A stretch of DNA of 64,000 bases from positions 62,001-126,000 of the forward strand of contig BDIU01000410.1 in assembly GCA_002118135.1 (NCBI GenBank). The letters are read 5' to 3'. The position numbers and the translations under genes were made by a program. Origin of the DNA: Trebouxia sp. TZW2008. Its lineage: Eukaryota > Chlorophyta > Trebouxiophyceae > Trebouxiales > Trebouxiaceae. A model generated the notes under the pieces. The model was not told the DNA's origin. It saw nothing but the letters and a program-made list of their open reading frames with translations, and did not search any database. Positions 35,101-45,659 of the stretch are shown here, piece after piece (position 1 is the stretch's first letter; each line of letters opens with the position of its first letter).

Positions 35101-36810
35101 AAATGATGCACAGGTGGTGGCTTTGAAAGGATCCCAGATCAGCAGGCCACCAGTAGTCATCAGGCCAGTTCTGCAACTGCTGCAGCTGCTGCTCCAGGTG
35201 TCCCTGCACGCGCAAGTAAACATATTGACTCAGGTATGGTCTGCGCAAAACAGCAAAAGTTGCAAATCTTCTCCTGCAATGTATTGTCCCTTGATGCCTG
35301 AATAGGAACACCAGCTATGTAACATAGTGGCCGTTACATAGCAATCAATACGATCTATGGGCCTCAAATTACACCATGCTCACCCTGCCACAATGGGGCT
35401 ACTACTGTTCATCTTCAACTGTGTTGCATGCTGCTTGGTCATGCCAAGATTTGAGCATGATATGCAGTGCAACCATGTGAGTGGCAGCACTTGTGAGAAT
35501 TCTTTGCTGAGTGCACACTCTCACACTCATTTAGGCATCAATGCAAGCAGAGCTGCAGCTTTGTCTGACTGCTTTGTGCTCAAGAGAGCACAAGGGTCAT
35601 CATGTCACACGCCGCATGTAGATCAAGGACTCAGATATGCAGATCTGCATTGTGCAAAAACGAATCAGCATTCCAGGTATAGTCTGGCTGGGCATATTAG
35701 ACTGATGCTGTGCAGCCTGTTTCTTGAAAGCAGGTTGAGCAGAAGATGCAAAACCTGCTGCAGGACTCAGGGACCAAGCTTCTTGATTGAGGCACAGATT
35801 TTAAATGAAAGCCAGGCATACTTTTGCTGCGCATCAGACTGCTCCTGTGCAAAGTATCATGCACAACACCCAGGTGCTATAGGGTCTACATCCCTGATAT
35901 GGATAGTGTGAATATTCACTGATTTGATGGCAGCAGGTTGAGAAGAACATGCCAATCCTGCTGCAGAAATCAGGAAGCAAACCCGCGCAAAGCTACCTGA
36001 AGCACTGAAAGAAAACAAGCACGTCACCAAGTCTCGACAAAGTAGCATAGCTGAAGATATTGAGGAGAGATGTTTCCAGCGTGCCACTGCAGCAGACAAC
36101 GCCAGGTAGGAATTGCAGCCAGCTGTTTGCTTGTTCATGCTCAATCATGTGAGCAGCACAGCGCCTTGTAATGGTGTTTGATGTCTTGCAATCTGCAAGC
36201 TGCTGATGCTCTATAGTATGTGCAGCACCTTGCTCTGTGAGGGAGCAGTGAAATCTCAAAACAGTCACCTCCCATCTACACTTCATCAGTCCACTGATCA
36301 GTGGCGGATCTAGAGTCCTAGATCAGGCACTGCTGCAAGTATCAGTGCAACTTGCACACACCTGGGTCAGTATAGAGTTCGGAGCATGCATACATTTGCA
36401 AAGCTCTATACTACAAATGGGTAGCGACTGCAATTTCAAAGAGTTAAGCGCTGTGAATGTTTGCAGAGCTATACACCACAACCTGCCAGCAACTACACTC
36501 CTTGGAGTTTAGATCTGTGAATGTTTGCTGAGCTAATCTACCACAGCCTGGTATTGGATGCAGTAAGGCTGGCAAAGCCATCAGAGTGCAAAAAGATCTT
36601 GTATGTGTTTGCAGAGCTATATACCACAACTTGGCAGCAAATGCAGTAAGGCTGGCAAAGACAGAGAGCAATGTGAAGGATATAGCACGGATAGCAGCTG
36701 GGGAACCAGATGATGTTGCCACTGGCCAAATGACAAAAGGCCAAGAAAGTGGCGATGTCCAAGCTGGTCTTCAAGGCATTGTCGACAAACCTAGACATGC
36801 TGTGGGCTGA
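32126..36810 (+). CDS. Disordered hypothetical protein, 239 residues
   Basis: Exons 32126-32279, 32377-32505, 32877-33029, 35114-35233 and 36647-36810 sum to 720 nt and keep phase at every junction. The protein starts MADSTFFMPDAKKAKTDTS, is rich in Ala, Glu, Asp, Gly, Gln and Ser, and includes DPDDIIDALEAAEAKYDEA (acidic helix), an Ala-rich run (SSATAAAAAPG) and a C-terminal VKDIARIAAGEPDD segment ending DKPRHAVG. No transmembrane segment or recognised domain is visible. Composition recalls stress or LEA-like disordered proteins, but I do not assign it. The 2.1-kb third intron is filled mainly by tandem copies related to exon 4. The fourth intron has copies of the exon 5 head, and a near copy of exon 5 including its stop lies just downstream of the gene. 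Confidence 0.6.
33740..35113 (+). repeat. Nested tandem array (171-bp monomers and a 330-bp dimer) in intron 3 of the hypothetical gene
   Basis: Monomers headed by gatgggatgctgt begin at 34567, 34738, 34909 and 35080 (exactly 171 bp apart). Before them a 330-bp two-monomer unit occurs twice (33898-34227 and 34228-34557), and a divergent copy starts near 33740. Each monomer contains a tgcacag- or tgcgcag-like acceptor followed by an exon 4-like sequence (GGGFxRxPDQQ). The true exon 4 (35114-35233) is the last copy, the only one with the KHIDS/GT donor end. Confidence 0.9.
36400..36646 (+). repeat. Echoes of the exon 5 head of the hypothetical gene
   Basis: Copies of gtttgcagagctatac.ccacaac and gcagtaaggctggcaaag precede the true exon 5 acceptor at 36646. 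The clearest second acceptor plus head lies at about 36550-36580. Confidence 0.7.
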
Positions 36811-36889
36811 CAGCAAGCAATTGTTTCTGTGCCTGCCTGATCAAAACTTGCATTAAACTTCACAAGGCACTTGCTTTGCACAAGGATAT

Positions 36890-37012
36890 GCATAGCAGCT
36901 GGAGAACCAGATGATGTTGCCACTGGCCAAACGACAAAAGGGCAGGGAAGTGGAAATGTCCAAGCTGGTTTTCAAAGAATTGTTGACAAGCCCAGACATG
37001 CTGTGGGCTGAC
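36890..37012 (+). repeat. Downstream copy of the terminal exon of the hypothetical gene, stop included
   Basis: The stretch reads IAAGEPDDVATGQ...DKPRHAVG and a TGA, matching 36684-36810 with several substitutions (for example FQRIVDKP for LQGIVDKP). It sits just after the true stop, so it is most likely 3' UTR or downstream sequence. Confidence 0.75.
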
Positions 37013-37936
37013 AAGAAGCAATTGTATCTGTGGGAACTTGTTTGGGTTGCATGTCAAGGCACTTGATCTGGAGTATCAAGTTGATGCAGACTGAGTGCTG
37101 TTGATGATTCATCAGGTCTCTAGAGGCGCGATACATGCGAGCAGGCCAGCAGTTGTATCTGTGAAGACTTGGCTGGGTTGCATGTCAAGGCAGCGAATCT
37201 GCAATATCAACTTGACGCAGTGCAAATAACAACTCGTCAGGTGTGTAGAGGCATGGTACATGCGAGCAAACCAGATGGGCTGCAGCAGACACTGCAGTAT
37301 GGTTCCGAGGTACAGCAAGGTGCTCTGTGTGAGTAATAAAGCAGTCTGCGTGTTGCACAGTGCTAGCATTCGCGAATCGTTGTAAGAGCTGCCTGCAATA
37401 AATCGGCATGCACAAGGACAGTCTGGACCACGTTTCGTAGCTGATGATAGCATTAAAGCGTGTGAAGCCAAGTGCTGCTAGGTTATCATGTATGAAACAT
37501 CACAACATACTTTATCTGCTAAAAGCAAACTGAAGACGAAAAGGGAGTAAAAGCAGTTCTAGCAATGGTATAAAATCAAAGAAATTCCTGAATGGCTAAG
37601 CCAGACAGTAGCTAAAGCAATGCAATATCAACACTGTACTTGGAGCGTGGTATGCAGAGGAACACGAATCAGGTTGCATGGGATCATCACATCCAAATAC
37701 ATGCCACAACAAAATGCAGTGCATACTTGAAATATGAGCGTGCAATCCACTTCGAGATACCACTTACTCATGATCCTAAGACAGGCTCGTGACACACAGT
37801 GTTGCATGAGATCTGCTAGCAGCCATCACTAGCAAACTACAGGATCATTGTGTGCACATGCACCCTCAAGTGTTGAATTGGACAAATTGGTGTGACTATT
37901 GACAATGCTGCAATCAATGCTCCGATGAAACATGAC
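37013..37936. other. Intergenic region between convergent genes, with a 130-bp direct repeat
   Basis: At about 37015-37265 a unit containing gttgcatgtcaaggca and catgcgagca occurs twice, offset about 130 bp. The rest (37270-37936) shows no supported exon and should include the 3' UTR of the TZF gene. Confidence 0.5.
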
Positions 37937-40900
37937 TCAAATAGCGGACGAGACTGCAGGGCTTGAAGCTTGACGCATTGTAGGCTGGCTGACGCGGCCT
38001 GATGGCGACTTGCCAGGGCCTGAACCAAGAGATGAATTTGAAGAAATGTGGTGCAACTGCTGGCTTGGAGAAGCAAAAGGTGAGGGATTTTTGGAGCCAA
38101 GGGACGCCGCGTTTGCCAATCCGCCTGCGCCGGTTGAAGAGGCGGACGAGACCGTGCCGACGGACAGCTGCCGAGGGTGAGAGCCTTGGGGGCGCAGTTT
38201 GCCGCCAATAGCTTTTGAATCATCCCCTTCGAAACTTTCTAATTGCGAAGCGTGCTCAGGCGAGGCAAACGGCGACGCCGCCGCCTGACTGCCGCTGGTT
38301 TGGGCCAGGTGCTGTGCCTTTGCTTCCTGTAAAGGCTGCTCCTGGATCAAGCCCATGCTCTGGAAGGAACTCAACAAAGAAGCCAGTGTCTCCTTGTCTG
38401 ATGGTGCTTCAGCAAGCTGCTCTACTTCAGGAAGCTCTGGGATGGTGTGACCTGCCAATGATGTGGAAGACCGATTCCAGGTTTGTGGCAGGCCTGCAAC
38501 AGCAAAGTGATTCCCATGTGGACACATGGGCTGCACTGTAGCAATGACAGCTGTATGCAGCTGATACAGCTTTGCAGGTACATTGCAAACGTTATGGCAA
38601 ACTGATTACAGAAGGCAAGGCCGATCAGGCAGCGCCAGTCTCATGCATCAGGTGGCAAGCTTGCATTGACACTCTCTCAAGTTCTGCACAGGCATGGGGC
38701 TCCAAGCCTCATGCATGACCGAGGGCAAGTGTGACTGCTTCGCAAAAGTGCAAGCCCAGAATGACATGTCTTGTGTGAGATTTGATGTGAAAGCAGCATA
38801 ACAAAGGAAAAAGACGCCCCTGGGCATCTTGATGAGACTCTCAAACAACAAGCAGCCCAGCTCATGCAACTTTACCTTGCTTGTGCAGCATGGACACCAA
38901 GTCTTGAAGTTGCGCTGGATGCAGATGCTTAGCACCATCAGCAAAGAGCCCAAGCTTCTGCATCTGCTCTATTACTGACCGCTCCTGGGCCTTTTGAGCT
39001 GCATCACCCTGCCCTTGCCCTTGCTGAAGGGTTGGATCCAAGCCCTGTTGTAGACTCACCTGCCACCCCTGTGGCACATGAGATAAAGGTTCACTATGGT
39101 CAGTGACAGGGTAGTATCCGGTGAAAGATTTGGGGTAGTATCTGGTACCTGGTACCCCTTCGCGGTATAGGGGTATAGGGGTCTGGGAAAAGAAGGGCTG
39201 TTGGCTGATCGAGCTGAAGCTTGCGCATTACACAGCTGTTGCATTTGTGACATGCCCTGCTGTAGTTTCAACTGCCAATCCTTTGATAGATGCTTTGCGT
39301 CAATTTCACAGTGCAGCACAGCGGTGCTCTGCAACAACCCTGAGGCAATACTCGAAGCGCTGCAGCAGCAGCCAGACAACTATGTGCCTGGTGAGGACAA
39401 GAAGCTGTCAGCAATTCCAACCTAGTCTTCATGTCCCAGACGATGGCAACACTATCATGATGCATAGCAGCAGCCTACTGTGCATGCTCAAGTGGTGCTT
39501 GCTCAGACGACATAGCATGCAGCTGCTTTTCATTTATTGCTGGCTTTCAGGTTATTTGCTCAAGTCACTATCATAAACTGTGGCTCCATGAAAGCTCCTT
39601 GACAAGACCGTGGGGTTTGCACTGCAGCAGAATGCATCTTGAAGATAATGGACGGGTGTTGGCTGACAGCATTGCACGCAATCTGCTGGTTTATTCCACA
39701 CAAAATGTCAATGCAAGTAAGCATCTTGCCCTTGGCACAAATGCACCCAAGACAGATTGTCATGACAGTGAGTGGCATACAAGCCGCCTCAGGCGCAGTT
39801 GTGGCAAGGGTACAATGCACTATGCAGCTGCCTTTACCTGCTGTGGTATGCCATTAGCATAAAGTGCAAACACATGCATCATGAAATTACATGAGAATTG
39901 GGCTTACAGCGCAGTGTGCCTGCTTTGCCTGTAATATAACTTGAAAAGGCATGCACTGGCAAGCTGCCCACAACGTTGCCAAGAATGCATGCAACAGCTA
40001 ACCCCGCAAAACTGCCGAGAATGCACGCAACAGTTAACCCTGCAAATCTGCCGAGAATGCACGCAACAGCTAACCCCGCAACACTGCCGAGAATGCATGC
40101 ACCAGCAAAGTACCTGCAAGTCTTGAGGAGTGGGCTCATACTGCAGTGTGCCACTGCCATGACGCATGCCTGGGGGCAGCCCCAGTGACCCCTGCCTTTG
40201 AGTGCCCCCCGCAGGCATGCTAGGGGCTCTCCCCATACTGCCCTGCCCTGGGGCCAGCCCCAAGGAGCCCTGCTTAGGGACAGAACCCAGCGAGACCTGC
40301 CCTTGAGGCAGTCCCAAAGAGCCCTGCCCCTGTGGCAGTCCCAGGGATGCTTGCCTCTGTGCAGAGCCCACTGAAGCTTGTCTTAGGGTCTGAGACCCTA
40401 GGCCCTGAGATAGGCCTAGGGCTCCTGAACCCACGGTTGGTGGTAGGCCAACAGAGGCTTGACGCTGTGTGCCGCTTTGAAGAGATGAAGCCTGCAAAGC
40501 AATGTCACTGCATCAGCATACCCTACTGGAAAACATAATCAACCAATCACTTCTGCAACACCTTGTACCACAGGACAAGCTATGCTGCTTAAACACGCAA
40601 TGATGCCCACATGGAGATGTCCATGCAAAGCCAAGTGCATAACCAACTGTCACTTGCTGCAGCAGCTGCAGGAGCAAGCCACAGACTGGTAACTCAACGC
40701 CCATGGGTGCACTGCATGCAGACAGACTCTGTTCTGAGTCTGCTCTTGAAGTTGGTCATGCAAAGCATGGTAGGCACCTGACTGTTGCCTGCGGCGGCTG
40801 CAGCAGCCTGGGCGGCCAGGTAGACTTCATGCATGTGCTGGTCAGGGTCGGGTAGCTGAGCAGGCAGGGAGTAGGAGATCTGAGGCCGGCTGAGCCCGTC

Positions 40901-43900
40901 TGTCAGGCTAGTTGCCCTAGGGCCCTGAATCAGACCTGCAAGTGCCCCTGCATGACAGCAGTCATAGCACTTATGATGATGGTAACATACATAAACTGCC
41001 TGATCATGCAAGCAAGCAGCAATCATAAAGGGTAGTGCAAGTGTCCTTGCACAGATGCAACTGATTGCAATACATGAGATTATGCTGTTGCTCAGCTCTG
41101 CAGAGTCAAAGACAGAGAGGCACATGTGTGTCAGGCACTCTGGTGCACAGATAAGCTGAAAAATTGTCAGGCAAATAACTGAACAGCTGCACAACAGCAG
41201 CCAAAGATGAGTAGCGTGTACCTAGGGTTCTGGTTCGTGTCTCCTTGGGGGGCACCAGACCAAGGCTACGCGCCATTGCATTGGACATCCTGGGGGCTGT
41301 TGTGCCTGGCCCTGCCCCTACCCCCAGCAGGTCTCCCAACTCAGAGGAGGGGGCTCTGGCACCCCCAGAGGAGGCTGCAAGGCTACCTACAGGTTCCCAT
41401 GCTGTTTGCTGAGGGGGTTTAGGGCTGACAAATTGTGGCTAAGGGTATGGACTCAGTGGTTGAGTTGACAGTGTGATAGGCGCACTGCTTCACCCATGCA
41501 TCCTGAGTCTTTGCATGCAATCGGGCATACGTACAGGTCACAAATGTTGTTGAGCTGCCAAACTGTGCTCAAAGAGAGTAGCTGAAGACTTGTGGAGTGC
41601 AATGCAATGCACAGCCTGGCTTGAACAACCTGTGCTTATACCGGAGCCTGAACTAAGACACCCTGCATGTGGTTTCCACTAAGGCCAGAAGCACAGCAAC
41701 TGCACTACAGCCTCACAACACATGCTTCTTGTTCCTTGTGCGCAGAGATGTCTCATGATACTGCATCCAGCCATGCAACAGAAGCGCCACTGCTGATGAG
41801 CAATAAACAAGGAAAGCCTTGCCTGCTGGTGCAGGACCTGACTGCTGCCTTTGTGCTTGCTGCTGCTGTTGCTGCTGTGACAACTGCTGTGAGTGAAATC
41901 TGTGCATGGTCTGCAGCCGCTGTTGCTCACGCTGATAAGGGCTGACATGTGCTGGATGACCCATGACATCCAAACCCCCATTACCCCTGGGGGGTTGCTG
42001 GGGGTACATGCGCTGACCCCCCACAGCCTGAAAGGGACTGCTGAAACCCTGGGGTCCAGCATTGCCAAATTGAGGGGAATTAGCAGGAGGGTTCATGGAC
42101 ATGCCCATGTATGGGTCTGGACCATGTGCAAAGGCGGTCTGTGGGCCGTAGTAGGGGTCAGCATAGGGTGACGGGGGCTGCCCTGGGGGGTATGGGTGCA
42201 TCTGGGCTTGATGTGGATCCATAGCTTGATGGTACTCTTGCTGTTGATATGGGACTTGGCTATGGGCCTGCAGGAAGTTCTTGTGCTTTACTACAAGGAA
42301 TACAAGCCCTTGAATTGTAAGAAGGGAAGTGACTTTACCTCATATTCCCAATCTGTGCCAGCCAAGCAAACACGTACCAGCAAACAAGAGGAGAGCAATG
42401 CACCCAAAGTATGCAGTCATAGCATGGTACATCTTGTGGTCTTGAGGAAGATTGGCCAGCAGGCAACAGCGTGTTGCCTTCTAGTGTGATTTGGGGCTCA
42501 GCCTGCCTAGTTCAAAGCTTGGAACAGGCAGGAGTGAATAGGGTCGGTACTTGCAGTTGTGTTACAGTTGAATCTGAGCCCACACTAGGGTAGACTCCAA
42601 GTTTGCATGCCTATTCATAGCTAGGTTCATCTTGAATTAGACTTGCAAGTGAGTCAACCACAGGCCAGGGCCACTGGGTGGGTGGGATCTGTTAAATTAA
42701 ACAACTAGCTATAGGCTCACTTGGCGTCACGTTGCTGCTTGCTCCTTGCAAAGTAACTGCAACTGTCTTTGCTTGTGCATTCAAAGCCCGCCTTGTGCGT
42801 TCAAACTATGCTTAGTCATGCAGCACGTGAGATCATTCCAGAGATGGTAGTCACTGGAATGTTTGGTGTATAGGAGCATAATGTATTACATGTCATCTAA
42901 GGCTAGCATGTGATTGGCCTGTGGTTGACTCACTTGCAAGTCTAATTGCGATAAACCTAGCTGTGAATAGGCATGCAAATTTGGAGTCTACCCTAGTGTG
43001 GGCTCAGATTCAACTGTAACACAACTGTGTCTGGCATGTTGTACACCCCGAGTGTGAGAGAGCTCAGCAAGACGTGCTTCTGCTGCTCATTGCAGGCTTG
43101 CTACGCTGCCTGATTGCGTACAAGGTGGCAAATGCATAAGCAACTGACTTGGCCAGCACAGCTGACTTGTAAAATGCTTGCCGCAAGTGCACTGCAAAAT
43201 ACATTGCACATTGCTGCAGCCATTGCTGCAGTGCTTTTTTAGACATTCAGGCATCGCCTGCTCATTCTATGTCCAATACCCAGGAACCAACTGGCTGACT
43301 ACCCCAGTGAAGGTGCAAGCAATGCCTGTGCAAATCGTCATTATATGCAAGCAAAGGTGCTGTGGTGCAAGCAACAAGCATACAATATGAGCTATGCAAG
43401 TGATCATTTTGGTACATGACCCACCCCATTGATGATGGGGCCCCAAACCTGAGCACTCGGTGACACCAAGATGTGTACAAAAATATCCAACTTGCAAATG
43501 CATGAGCATACCCTGGACGGGGTAAGGCTTGACTGTAGCGTCAACAGGAGCATTTGGGCCGTTGGGCATGAGGCCAGTGTATGCAAGCAATGGCGCAAAA
43601 GCTATCAGTAATGAGCATACAGACCAGCTGCGCTAGCAGCAGTTTTGCCACACTGCAAGCACATTGGAAACGAGAGTGTCGCATCAGGCGCTCTAAGCAA
43701 CAAGTGATGCCAAATGCGTGGAGTTTTCATTTGACAGCACATACCTGGGTGGGGTAAGGCATGACTGCAGCATCAACAGGAGCATCTGGGCCGCCAGGCA
43801 TGAGGCCAGGTGCAGCCAAGCCTCCTTGATGCATCCCAGCAGGCCCCGCCCCAATTGTGCCCATCTCCTGTAATGTCACATGCCTTCTCAGTAATTGAAC

Positions 43901-45659
43901 AGCCAAAGATTGAACTGCATCAAAGTTGACAAACACAAAGCACAGTTCTTGTGTTCCCTGGTGATATCAGAGGCCAAGACCCAGGCCCCTTGGTGCACCA
44001 CAAGAGGCCCTGCTCCAATTGTTCCCATGACCTGATATGAGACATTGGTCAAAATCTGAAAAGCTTGAAAGTCAACTGTATTGATGTTGATCAACGATGT
44101 ACGCAAGGTCACTTTGGGTGGAATGCCCAGAGGTGCAAGGCCTGAACGTATGCCCAGAAGAACCTGCATTGATCATGTCTTGTCTGCCTGTCTTTTGTCA
44201 TGTCACATGACATCTCAGAGTTTGCAGCAATGAACATTCAAGCACATAAACGTTAAACCGTGAATTGCACCATTGTCCAGCTGTTTGATGAAGTCAGAAG
44301 CCCAAGCCCTGAAAGTCTGCTCAGAAATTGACTTTTCTGACTTGTGAGGGCAAACATTACATGCCCTGAATGTGACATTCCAGACAAGCAAGCCTGGCAA
44401 GACAGGATTTGGTTTGCGCACCCAGCATCCATGCTGGATGATCTGGCTACTATCATCATCCAGACAACCACATGATCCAGCATGAATGCTAAGTGTTCAT
44501 AGCACAAATCTTGTCCTGATAGATGGCTACTCTTGTCTGGGTGTGACAGTGTGCACATTTGTAATCAACTCTTGTGAATGACAACAGCCATATTTATGCT
44601 TTTCCAGCGGCAGGCTTGGCTGTGCAGGATGGCACGAGTAGGCTGAATTCAAATGCAAATGGCAAACATTTGCCCTGCTGGTGAGCACTGCACGGAAGCA
44701 CCCAAAGGTACCCGTTACAACTGCCATTTGCATTGTTGCTTGTGATACTGACCCTGTGACACAGGCAAGTTCGTGATGGTCACTTGCATGGAAGCCTGCC
44801 ATAGTGCGATCTGACAAGCAGCATACAACATGCTCATAAAAACGGCTTGCTGTACATCTGTGCGCTGGAAGCTGCAAGCTGTATGAAATTGCTATCATAC
44901 GCACCTCTGCATTGTCCCATGTATATGTCGGAGATCTGAGCTCAGACACGGAATGCGCAAAGAAGCACACTGGTCGACGACATTGCCCACCATCCTTGCA
45001 TAGCTGTGTTCTGTACTTGGCTGGATGCAGCCAGCATTCATACACTCCATGTGAGTATGTGCACGAGTCTCCCTGCAATCACAGAGTCAAACTTGCATTA
45101 TCTTGCTGCATTTAGGGTTTAGGGTTAACAGGTCATGCCTGCCTGCAGACCACGAGAAAAAGGAGAGCTGCGTACCATTAGGCACAGACCTCTCTTGTAG
45201 TCTGGACAGGGCACTGGCATGTATCTGACCTCTCTGGGATCCCGACGTCTGGCGTTCTCTGTGGGATGCGCAAATGGGCATGATCGCCAGTCGTGCACGT
45301 AGCGTTTGGGACATTTCATAACCTGAAGTTAGCATGACATTGGTCATGATGAGCTGACTACGTGTCATGCAGAGTGGAGCAGTGTGTTACATGATCAGCA
45401 GATGTGTATGGGCGTTCCCATCTGCGCTGACAGCTAAGCAGCTGCAATCTGTGGACTTGACAATGTGTTCCTGTGCTCTGTAGCTGTAAGTTGTAGATCA
45501 TGCACCATACTAGCCTACCTTAAAAGTGAACATACGAAACTCATCATTGACGTACTCAGGATGGGACAACTCGTCCGTGGGGTAGGCTGAATCTATCCCG
45601 GTTGAGACCTCCTGAGCAACAGCCTGAAGAGCACGATGCCAGTCAATATCAATTGTGAC
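37937..45659 (-). CDS. RR-TZF type CCCH zinc-finger protein with long Gln-rich tail (5' exon missing)
   Basis: Three in-phase exons carry the conserved core: 45659-45519 (ends [16 protein letters not shown]), 45322-45176 ([20 protein letters not shown] then ENARRRDP and [12 protein letters not shown]) and 45072-44905 ([17 protein letters not shown] then [20 protein letters not shown]). This is the arginine-rich region plus tandem CCCH fingers (C-x7-8-C-x5-C-x3-H and C-x5-C-x4-C-x3-H) of plant RR-TZF proteins, which in plants bind mRNA in P-bodies/stress granules and act in stress and hormone responses. Downstream minus-strand exons encode a disordered tail: about 43870-43745, 42275-41820 (Gln run), 41420-41222, 40930-40770, 40490-40120 ([10 protein letters not shown] repeats), 39060-38875, and a last exon to the stop at 37937. 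The tail exon borders are approximate. The first visible exon starts at an acceptor, so a 5' exon with the start codon lies further right. Confidence 0.85.
39972..40113. repeat. 36-bp minisatellite, four copies
   Basis: The unit ccgagaatgcacgcaacag plus taaccc.gcaaa.ctg repeats at 36 bp in an intron of the TZF gene, next to the exon ending near 40120. The first and last copies are more diverged. Confidence 0.85.
42554..43027. mobile_element. Foldback / MITE-like element with about 113-bp terminal inverted repeats
   Basis: The arm 42554-42667 (starting cagttgtgttacagttg) is the reverse complement of 42915-43027 (ending caactgtaacacaactg) with only a handful of mismatches. The arms flank 247 bp of non-coding sequence. 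The 474-bp size, long inverted termini and lack of an open frame fit a non-autonomous foldback/MITE element. I found no clear target-site duplication. It lies in an intron of the TZF gene. Confidence 0.85.
43500..44040 (-). repeat. Echoes on both sides of the TZF exon at 43870-43745
   Basis: The exon encodes [15 protein letters not shown] then [19 protein letters not shown] tail copy ([18 protein letters not shown]) lies at about 43585-43510 on the downstream side, and a head copy ([15 protein letters not shown]) at about 44030-43985 on the upstream side. Confidence 0.75.
45111..45127 (+). repeat. Short interstitial telomere-type repeat (TTTAGGG)
   Basis: Two complete TTTAGGG units plus TTA lie inside the 103-bp TZF intron 45073-45175. 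On the gene's strand this reads TAACCCTAAACCCTAAA, which contains the plant telo-box core AAACCCTAA. Confidence 0.8.

Noticed and set aside
33740..35113. CRISPR-like array because of regular spacing.
   Set aside because: Units are contiguous 171-bp tandem copies with no short-repeat/unique-spacer pattern, in eukaryotic intron sequence.
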